64,000 nt of DNA from DATKHR01 sp035510155 (GTDB lineage: Bacteria > Acidobacteriota > Vicinamibacteria > Vicinamibacterales > CAVVIG01). Below are positions 43,602-49,603 of this stretch, piece by piece. Each line of letters starts with the position of its first letter. Position 1 is the stretch's first letter. The notes below the pieces were generated by a model. The model made no database searches and was not told the origin of the DNA. It saw only the letters and a list, made by a program, of their open reading frames with translations. The DNA lies in assembly GCA_035510155.1 (NCBI GenBank), contig DATKHR010000065.1, positions 10,305 through 74,304 of the forward strand. Direction: 5' to 3'. Both the position numbers and the translations under genes were made by a program.

Positions 43602-44003
43602 TTGACCGATCTCGTTTTTTTCTACGGCACGCTCATGAGCGGCTTCAAGCGCGAGGGACGTGCGCGCCTGGACGCCATGCTCGAGCCTCAAGGCCGCGGA
43701 TCGATTCAAGCGGCGCTTTTTGATCTCGGTATTTATCCCGCAGCGGTTCCCGCGACCGACAGCAAAGTGTGGGGCGAAGTGCACCGTATGGTGGATACGG
43801 ATGCGGTGCTGGCGTCGCTCGACGAAATCGAAGGCTTCCGCTCGAGCGAGCCGGACGCCAGCCTCTATCGACGGGTCGAGGCCGCCGTGCGTTTGGAGGA
43901 CGGCCGCGACGCGACCGTATGGACGTATTTCTACAATGCCCCGCTTGGCCGCGCCGAGCGGATCGAGTCGGGCGACTACCTCCAACACCTCAAGGTAAAG
44001 TGA
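43602..44003 (+). CDS. Gamma-glutamylcyclotransferase-like (AIG2/GGCT fold) protein
   Basis: Small cyclotransferase of the AIG2/GGCT superfamily, which cyclises gamma-glutamyl groups to 5-oxoproline in known members. The substrate loop FFYGTLMSG stands at the very N-terminus, and the catalytic glutamate is in SLDEIEGF near residue 74; TYFYNAPLG is a typical late segment. About 133 aa. A TTG at 43602 is chosen because it places the YGTL loop where expected; the longer frame from 43563 is possible. Single gene, convergent with the PilZ gene. Confidence 0.75.
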   Translation: MTDLVFFYGTLMSGFKREGRARLDAMLEPQGRGSIQAALFDLGIYPAAVPATDSKVWGEVHRMVDTDAVLASLDEIEGFRSSEPDASLYRRVEAAVRLEDGRDATVWTYFYNAPLGRAERIESGDYLQHLKVK

Positions 44004-44014
44004 CGATCAAAGAG

Positions 44015-44362
44015 TCATGACGGGGGTAGGCGGCCGTCCGTGATTGCCTGCACGAAGTCGGCGACCGCATCGTCTACGCGGTCGGGCGGGTCGACGAATT
44101 CGAGGCCGGATCGGTAGACGATAAGCTCCTGGTCGGCGTGGCTGATACTGCAGTGCACGACCCGTCCTTTGAGCACGACGGATTGCTCGCCGAGCATCAG
44201 ACGACACTCGTAGAGCAAGTCGAGGTGCAGTGGAAAGGCCGTTTCGACCTGGATGCCGCCGCGGCTGATTTCCTTGATGGCCATGGGCTGAAAGACCATC
44301 ACCTCGCCAAACAGCTCGCCCAATATCTGAACGCGTTTCCGGTCCCGGTTATTCTTTATCAA
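44015..44362 (-). CDS. PilZ-domain protein (c-di-GMP binding candidate)
   Basis: Single PilZ domain, about 115 aa. The arginine motif is at the N-terminus (RDRKRVQ) and the second motif ISRGGIQVE corresponds to DxSxxG with the first acid shifted to Glu, so binding of cyclic di-GMP is probable but should be tested. The rest forms a beta barrel (LLYECRLMLGEQSVVLKGRVVHC). It follows the pseudo-receiver gene on the same strand by 6 nt, so the two are co-expressed. Such small PilZ proteins regulate motility, polysaccharide or transcription. Confidence 0.85.
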   Translation of the reverse strand: MIKNNRDRKRVQILGELFGEVMVFQPMAIKEISRGGIQVETAFPLHLDLLYECRLMLGEQSVVLKGRVVHCSISHADQELIVYRSGLEFVDPPDRVDDAVADFVQAITDGRLPPS

Positions 44363-44368
44363 GCTCGA

Positions 44369-44848
44369 TCAGTTCATCCACATCGCCGGCTTTGGCGCGA
44401 ACATCTCATTATCCGACGGCTCACCGACCTCTTCCTGCGCCGCTTGGGCCTGGTCACCAGTCGTGTAGGTCAGAACGGGGATCGCGCGCGTGTCCTGGTC
44501 GAGCTTCAGCATCGAGAGCACTCGCAGTCCGTCAGCATCGTCGGCACTCACGCACAGGATCGCGAGGTCCGGTTGGACCCGCTTAATCTGCGAGTAGGCG
44601 TGTGCCGTCGACTCGACGAAAACGACGTCGTAGTGACCGGCGTCCAATACGGTCTCGAGCCGGGCCAGAACCTCGGCGTTGCCGTTGATGATTACGACTC
44701 TTTGCGTCGTCGTGGCCGGCGGTGCCGGCCAGGCAGCGGTTCGGACGGTGTCGGTGGCGTTGGTCATCGTTGTCCGCTCCCCGGACGCCTCAATCATTTT
44801 CAGGATCCGTGCCATGGCCGGTTCGTGTAATTGGCGGCATTTCCGCAC
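44369..44848 (-). CDS. Degenerate response-regulator receiver (pseudo-receiver)
   Basis: Receiver-like domain (about residues 48-159) after a 45-residue low-complexity N-terminus. It aligns with CheY-type domains, but the phospho-acceptor aspartate is replaced by Cys99 (LAILCVSADDADGL) and the acidic pair is Asn/Gly (IINGNAE), while the conserved Thr (LTYTT) and Lys (APKPA, Lys153) remain. It is therefore not expected to be phosphorylated in the usual way. The GTG start (44848) has AAGGAG at 7 nt, and a perfect palindrome lies just upstream. Start at Met28 is an alternative. Paired with a PilZ protein. Confidence 0.75.
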   Translation of the reverse strand: MRKCRQLHEPAMARILKMIEASGERTTMTNATDTVRTAAWPAPPATTTQRVVIINGNAEVLARLETVLDAGHYDVVFVESTAHAYSQIKRVQPDLAILCVSADDADGLRVLSMLKLDQDTRAIPVLTYTTGDQAQAAQEEVGEPSDNEMFAPKPAMWMN

Positions 44849-44861
44849 CGTTTTTCTCCTT

Positions 44862-44880
44862 CGGATTTCCCTGAAATCCG
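44862..44880. promoter_or_regulatory. Perfect 8-bp palindrome before the pseudo-receiver ribosome site
   Basis: CGGATTTC (44862-44869) and GAAATCCG (44873-44880) are separated by 3 nt. It directly abuts the AAGGAG ribosome site (44856-44861) of the minus-strand gene, so it could be a repressor operator or an mRNA hairpin affecting translation. Confidence 0.55.
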
Positions 44881-45025
44881 GGATATCGCAGAGTTGGCCA
44901 CGAAAAGTTCCACCGCAGGCGGGCCCGCAACTCGCTCTTCCTGCGGCGGTTTAACTGCTGATCACCTTATCGGCAGAAAGGCGTCCCAAAAACCGTAAGC
45001 GGCGTTCGACTAGAATTGAGTGTTT

Positions 45026-46228
45026 ATGCGCAGTCCGGACAGCCGCGACATTGTCATCCTAAGCGCCCGGCGAACGCCGATTGGCAAGTACGGCGGATCG
45101 TTCCGCGATCTTCACCCGGCCGAGCTTGGCGCAGTTGCCGCGCGCGCGGCCCTGGAGCAGTCGGGCCTCGATGCTGCTGACGTCGACGAAGTCCTCGTCG
45201 GACACGGGCGGCAGGCGGGCTCCGGACCCAATCCCGCTCGACAGGTCGCTCACCGCGCAGGTGTCCCGGCGAGCGCGCCAGCCTACACCATCAACAAGGC
45301 GTGCGCGTCAGGACTGCAGGCGATCGTCTCCGGCGCGCAGTCGATCATGCTCGGGGAATCCGCTGTCGTTCTCGCAGGCGGCATCGAATCCATGAGCCGG
45401 ATGCCCTACTTGATTGACGCGATGGACGGGCGGTGGGGCCACAAGATGGGAAGCTTCGCTCTCGTTGACGCAATGTACCGCGACGGCTTCCAGTGCCCGC
45501 TGTCGGGCCTGATCATGGGTGAGACCGCGGAAATACTGGCGCGGCAGTATGCGATTTCGCGCGAGGAGTCCGATTGCTTTGCGCTCGAGAGCCAGCGGAA
45601 AGCCGCCGCTGCCATCGCCGCCGGGCATTTCAGGGGCGAAATTGCGCCTGTGGCGATTGGCGGAGTCACCATCGATCGTGATGAACACCCGCGGGCCGAC
45701 ACCACGATCGAGAGCTTGCGCCGGCTGCCGGTTGCGTTCGGGGATGTCGAAGGTCAGCCGGGGATCATCACCGCAGGGTCATCGTCGGGCATCACCGACG
45801 GTGGCGCCGCCGTCGTGCTCTGCGGATCTGACGTGGCCAAGGCACGCCGATTGAAGCCGCGCGCAACGCTGCTCGGCTGGGCGAGCGCAGGGGTTGACCC
45901 CCGGATCATGGGTATTGGGCCGGTGCCCGCGATTCAAAAGCTCACCCGGCGCCTGGGGATCGGCGTGGGTGACTTCGATCTCGTCGAGCTGAACGAGGCA
46001 TTTGCACCGCAGGTCCTGGCGGTCCTCAAAGACATTCCCATCTCGGCGGGTCTGCTGAACGTGAATGGCGGCGCGATCGCGCTCGGCCACCCCGTCGGCT
46101 GTACAGGAGCGCGCATCGTCGTGACACTTCTTCATGAGCTCGAGCGTCGAGGCGCGCGGCGTGGGCTGGCCGCGTTGTGCGTCAGCGGCGGCATGGGCAT
46201 GGCACTCGCGATCGAGCTGTCGGATTGA
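45026..46228 (+). CDS. Acetyl-CoA acetyltransferase (thiolase)
   Basis: Thiolase II family enzyme that condenses or cleaves acetoacetyl-CoA or longer 3-ketoacyl-CoA. Catalytic residues are intact: Cys in INKACASGLQ (near residue 93), His in LGHPVGCTG, Cys in CVSGGMG near residue 389, and NEAFAPQ. N-terminal SARRTPIGKYGGSF is typical. About 400 aa. GTG 45020 or ATG 45026 may be the start; ATG is preferred. It overlaps the start of the next gene by a TTGA junction and heads a fatty/hydroxy-acid CoA cluster with hbd downstream. Confidence 0.93.
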   Translation: MRSPDSRDIVILSARRTPIGKYGGSFRDLHPAELGAVAARAALEQSGLDAADVDEVLVGHGRQAGSGPNPARQVAHRAGVPASAPAYTINKACASGLQAIVSGAQSIMLGESAVVLAGGIESMSRMPYLIDAMDGRWGHKMGSFALVDAMYRDGFQCPLSGLIMGETAEILARQYAISREESDCFALESQRKAAAAIAAGHFRGEIAPVAIGGVTIDRDEHPRADTTIESLRRLPVAFGDVEGQPGIITAGSSSGITDGGAAVVLCGSDVAKARRLKPRATLLGWASAGVDPRIMGIGPVPAIQKLTRRLGIGVGDFDLVELNEAFAPQVLAVLKDIPISAGLLNVNGGAIALGHPVGCTGARIVVTLLHELERRGARRGLAALCVSGGMGMALAIELSD

Positions 46229-47292
46229 CGCGCATCGCTGTCATTCCTGGCGACGGGATCGGCGTCGAGGTGACCGCCGAGGCTCTCAAAGTCCTGCGCC
46301 GCGTGGGCGACGTCTTCGGCCGCCGGTTCGACGTCGAGATGCTGCCCTGGAGCGCCGACTACTATCTCGAAACAGGGGTCACCGTCCCGCCAAACGGCTA
46401 CGCGATGCTGCGGGACGATTTCGACGCGATCTTCATCGGCGCGCTCGGCGATCCGCGCGTGCCGGACAACAGACACGCGCGCGACATCCTGCTCGGCACG
46501 AGAGTCGAGCTCGATCTGTACGTCAACTATCGTCCGGTCAAGCTGCTCGACGAGCGGTTGTGTCCGCTCAAGACTCGAACGCCGGCTGACGTCAATTTCG
46601 TGGTCTTCCGCGAAAACACCGAAGGGCTCTACGTCGGTATCGGCGGCCGGTTCAAGGCGGGGACCGACGATGAGGTTGCGGTGCAGGAAGAGGTGAACAC
46701 CTACAAAGGGGTACACCGGATTCTCCGGCACGCCTTCGAGTACGCGCGAGCAAACGGGCGCCGCCGAGTCTGCATGGCGGACAAGAGCAACGCGATGACC
46801 GAGGGGCACGCGCTCTGGCAGCGCGTGTTCAAAAGCGTGTCGGCCGAGTACCCGGATCGGCAATCGAGACACGTGTACATCGACGCGCTCGCCTTGTTGA
46901 TGGTTCAGGACCCTTCCCAGTTCGATGTCATCGTCACGAACAACCTCTTCGGCGACATCATCACTGACCTCGGGGCGGCGCTTCAGGGCGGCCTGGGACT
47001 CGCGGCGTCCGGCAACCTGCACCCTGGCCGCACGTCGATGTTCGAGCCGGTGCACGGATCAGCCCCGCCGCTCGCGGGGAAAAACGTGGCGAACCCGATG
47101 GGCGCCATTCTGTCGGCTGCGCTGATGCTCCAGGCGCTCGGCTTGACGCTCGAAGGCGCGTCGGTCGAGGCCGCCGTGAAGCACGCCGTCGTGAACGGCC
47201 AGGGGACGAAAGAAATCGGCGGCACGCTCGGCACGGCCGAAACGGGCGATGCCATCGTTCGCGCGATCACGGGGGACCATAGACGGACTTAG
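46225..47292 (+). CDS. Isocitrate/isopropylmalate dehydrogenase family protein
   Basis: NAD(P)-dependent beta-decarboxylating dehydrogenase. N-terminal IAVIPGDGIGVEV, FRENTEGLYVGIGG (metal and substrate region), KSNAMTEGHALWQRVF, and the nucleotide/metal signature NNLFGDIITDLGAALQGGLGLAASG with EPVHGSAPPLAG are all present. The acids Asp-Asp-... of the metal site lie in DVIVTNNLFGDIITD. 355 aa from TTG 46225, which overlaps the thiolase stop. The substrate-defining helix (LGTRVELDLYVNYRP) differs from LeuB and Icd, so isopropylmalate, isocitrate, tartrate or another malate-like substrate cannot be told apart. Confidence 0.85.
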   Translation: MTRIAVIPGDGIGVEVTAEALKVLRRVGDVFGRRFDVEMLPWSADYYLETGVTVPPNGYAMLRDDFDAIFIGALGDPRVPDNRHARDILLGTRVELDLYVNYRPVKLLDERLCPLKTRTPADVNFVVFRENTEGLYVGIGGRFKAGTDDEVAVQEEVNTYKGVHRILRHAFEYARANGRRRVCMADKSNAMTEGHALWQRVFKSVSAEYPDRQSRHVYIDALALLMVQDPSQFDVIVTNNLFGDIITDLGAALQGGLGLAASGNLHPGRTSMFEPVHGSAPPLAGKNVANPMGAILSAALMLQALGLTLEGASVEAAVKHAVVNGQGTKEIGGTLGTAETGDAIVRAITGDHRRT

Positions 47293-47304
47293 GACCAAGG
47301 ACCA
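47291..47304. repeat. 7-nt repeat (two units) before hbd
   Basis: AGGACCA AGGACCA, then TTTTCA and the ATG. It begins at the dehydrogenase stop codon. The AGGA of the second unit may double as a weak ribosome site. Confidence 0.55.
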
Positions 47305-47310
47305 TTTTCA

Positions 47311-48159
47311 ATGACGATCCAGACCGTCGGCGTGTTGGGTTGCGGCTTGATGGGATCGGGGATTGCCCAAGTGAGCGCGGCGGCCGGCTACCAGACGATT
47401 GTTCGCGAAGTCGACGACAGCCTGCTTGAGAAGGGGCTCGGACGGCTCAAGAAGTCGCTCGAGGACAGCGTGGCGAAAGGGCGAGCGACAGCCGAAGTCC
47501 GCGACAAGACACTTGCCAACCTGTCGGGCACCACGAAGCTCGAGGCTCTGGCAGACTGCGACCTGATCCTGGAGGCCATCGTCGAGAATCTGGAGGCTAA
47601 ACAGCGCACCTACGCGGCGCTCGAGGCGATCGCGAGGAATCACACGATCTTCGCGTCAAACACGTCGTCGCTCTGCATCACCGAGCTGGCGGCCGCGACA
47701 AAACGGCCCGACCGTTTCGCCGGGCTTCACTTCTTCAATCCGGTTCCGCGCATGAAGCTCGTCGAAGTCATCCGGGCGTTGACGACCACCGATGAGACCT
47801 ACCAAATGGTGTTCGGGTTCGCCGCGTCGCTCGACAAGGAGCCGATTACGGCGCCGGACCGTCCGGGCTTCATCGTAAACCGCCTGCTCGTGCCCTACCT
47901 GCTCGACGCGGTTCGCGCGTACGAAAACGGATTGGGCACGCTCGAGGACATCGACAAGGGCATGACCCTCGGCTGCGGCTACCCGATGGGACCGTTCACG
48001 CTGCTCGACTTCGTTGGCCTGGACACGACCTATTTCATCGCGAACATCATGTTCGATGAGTTCCGGGAGCCGGCGTACGCGCCGCCCCCGCTGCTCAAGC
48101 GGATGGTGCTGGCCGGACGCCTGGGGCGGAAGAGCGGCCACGGCTTTTACAAGTACTAA
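47311..48159 (+). CDS. 3-hydroxybutyryl-CoA dehydrogenase
   Basis: NAD(P)-dependent dehydrogenase that interconverts 3-hydroxyacyl-CoA and 3-ketoacyl-CoA. The Rossmann motif GCGLMGSGIAQ (residues 9-19) is followed by LILEAIVENLEAKQ, ASNTSSL (Ser), GLHFFNPVPRMKLVEVI (His) and DRPGFIVNRLLVPYLLDA. 282 aa is the single-domain short-chain type (Hbd/PaaH), not a fused FadB. Together with the thiolase it can make or use 3-hydroxybutyryl-CoA; no phaC is in the window. It overlaps nothing but converges with the repeat protein whose stop lies 14 nt away. Confidence 0.95.
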   Translation: MTIQTVGVLGCGLMGSGIAQVSAAAGYQTIVREVDDSLLEKGLGRLKKSLEDSVAKGRATAEVRDKTLANLSGTTKLEALADCDLILEAIVENLEAKQRTYAALEAIARNHTIFASNTSSLCITELAAATKRPDRFAGLHFFNPVPRMKLVEVIRALTTTDETYQMVFGFAASLDKEPITAPDRPGFIVNRLLVPYLLDAVRAYENGLGTLEDIDKGMTLGCGYPMGPFTLLDFVGLDTTYFIANIMFDEFREPAYAPPPLLKRMVLAGRLGRKSGHGFYKY

Positions 48160-48172
48160 CCGAGCGGAACGG

Positions 48173-48882
48173 TCAGCGCTTCGCGAGCCGCGTGCGCGCC
48201 TGCTCTTTGAATTCGTTATCCTCGGAGTCCAGTTGGGATCAGGCGGCGCGTCGAGCACCCGCTGCAGCTCGGTGCGCCCCTCCTCCTTGCGCCCGGCACC
48301 GAGCAGCACCTCGGCGAGGAAGAAGTGCGACGCCGTGCTGTTCGGGTTGTACTTCAGCGACGTGCGCAGGTGCGCTTCCGCCTCCTTGTTGCTGCCACCG
48401 AAGAGTCCTGGCACCTTGAAGTAGTAACGACCGAGCGCGCGATCCGCCGATCCTTCCATGAAGGCGGGATCGAGGCGCAGCGTCGTTTCGAGCTCCTCCT
48501 TGATCGCCTTGCGGTATTTCAGGCCCTGCCGCAGGCCAAACGATTCAGCGAACGTTCCCATATCGGCGGCCAGCCAGAAGTGTCCCTCCGGACGATTGGG
48601 CCGCAGCGCGATCGCCCTCCGGGCCGCCTCCATCCCGTTTTCCAGAAACTTGCGGCGCTCGTGTTCCGGCGCATGGCCCCCGAGCCAGTAGTCGACGCGC
48701 GCGAGCTTCCACGCGGCGTCGAAGTTTTCGCCGGGAGCCCCCTCCCCCCGGTGTGTCTCCTCAGGCGACGATGAGCGCGTGAGTTCGGCGGCCCACAGGT
48801 CTGCTGCCTTCCGCGCGCTGGCGATGTTCGCGCGATCTCGATACAGGGCGTCGGCAGTCGCGACATCCTGGGCCGCGCGCAC
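48173..48882 (-). CDS. Tetratricopeptide-like repeat protein with an apparent frameshift near its end
   Basis: TPR-like protein of about 235 aa related to secreted repeat proteins (ADLWAAELTRSS, ARRAIALRPNRPEGHFWLAADMG, LDPAFMEGSADRALGRYYFKVPGLFGGS, NPNSTASHFFLAEVLLGAGRKEEG). The frame as read runs on without a stop into the antisense of hbd. Adding one base at about 48223-48226 restores the natural ending PEDNEFKEQARTRLAKR and a TGA at 48173-48175, so a one-base deletion, or a sequence error, is likely. The N-terminus is also unclear: there is no ATG between folE and GTG 48882, and a hydrophobic stretch ILIFYISTPSLPV just upstream suggests a lost or unusual signal peptide start. Confidence 0.65.
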
Positions 48883-48910
48883 AGGCAGTGAGGGTGTCGA
48901 GATATAGAAT

Positions 48911-49519
48911 ATGAGGATGCAGGAGCTGATCAAGAAGCTGCTGGCGGAGCTCGGCGAGGACCCGGATCGTGAAGGCTTACGCGACACGCCCGCGCGCGTG
49001 GCGAACGCGTACAAATTTCTCACCAGCGGGTATCGGGCCGACATCGATCAAGTGCTGAACAACGCTCTCTTTACCGTCGATTATAGCGAGATGGTGATCG
49101 TGAAGGACATCGACTTCTTCAGTCTGTGCGAGCATCATCTGCTGCCATTTTTCGGGAAGTGTCACGTCGCCTACATCCCCAGCGACCGAGTGATCGGCCT
49201 CAGCAAGATCCCCCGCCTCGTCGACGTGTTCGCGCGGCGCCTGCAGGTGCAGGAGCGCCTGACCAATCAGATCGCCGACACCATCCGCGACACGATCAAC
49301 CCTATCGGAGTGGCCGTGGTCATGGAGGCCGCGCACCTCTGCATGTCCATGCGCGGCGTCGAGAAGCAGAACTCGTTCGCGGTGACCAGCGCGATGCTCG
49401 GCGCGTTCCGCGAGCAGTCGCGGACACGCATGGAGTTTCTCGAGCTGATCAAGCTGCGAAACGCGGCACCCGCCCTGCGCGAGAGTCCAGCGGGGCTCGC
49501 GTGCGTCGAGGACGATTAG
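48911..49519 (+). CDS. folE: GTP cyclohydrolase I
   Basis: First enzyme of tetrahydrofolate synthesis, making 7,8-dihydroneopterin triphosphate from GTP. Zinc ligands are in SLCEHHLLPF (Cys73, His76) and HLCMSMRG (Cys144); GLSKIPRLVDVFARRLQVQERLT is the diagnostic active-site helix. 202 aa is the usual length. ATG 48911 or the ATG two codons on may start. Divergent from the TPR-like gene with no room for a large promoter region; followed by a spacer with 9-nt arrays. Confidence 0.97.
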   Translation: MRMQELIKKLLAELGEDPDREGLRDTPARVANAYKFLTSGYRADIDQVLNNALFTVDYSEMVIVKDIDFFSLCEHHLLPFFGKCHVAYIPSDRVIGLSKIPRLVDVFARRLQVQERLTNQIADTIRDTINPIGVAVVMEAAHLCMSMRGVEKQNSFAVTSAMLGAFREQSRTRMEFLELIKLRNAAPALRESPAGLACVEDD

Positions 49520-49557
49520 CTGAAAGGCAGGAAGGGCAGGAGGGGCGCGGGCGTTGT

Positions 49558-49602
49558 CCCACCTGACCTACCCGACCCACCTGTCCCACCCGACCTGCTT
49601 CC
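49558..49602. repeat. 9-nt periodic array between folE and TonB receptor
   Basis: CCCACCTGA CCTACCCGA CCCACCTGT CCCACCCGA CCTGCTTCC: five 9-mers. The complement reads close to GGTCGGGTGG, the same consensus as the array at 26253-26389. The spacer before it (49525-49550) also shows a 9-nt step in purine-rich form (GGCAGGAAG, GGCAGGAGG). It ends at the receptor stop codon. Confidence 0.8.
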
Positions 49603-49603
49603 G

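Noticed and set aside
44885..44905. Possible sigma54 promoter at TTGGCCACGAAAAGTTCC
   Set aside because: The GG and GC elements do not have the required spacing and neither flanking gene is a typical sigma54 target.
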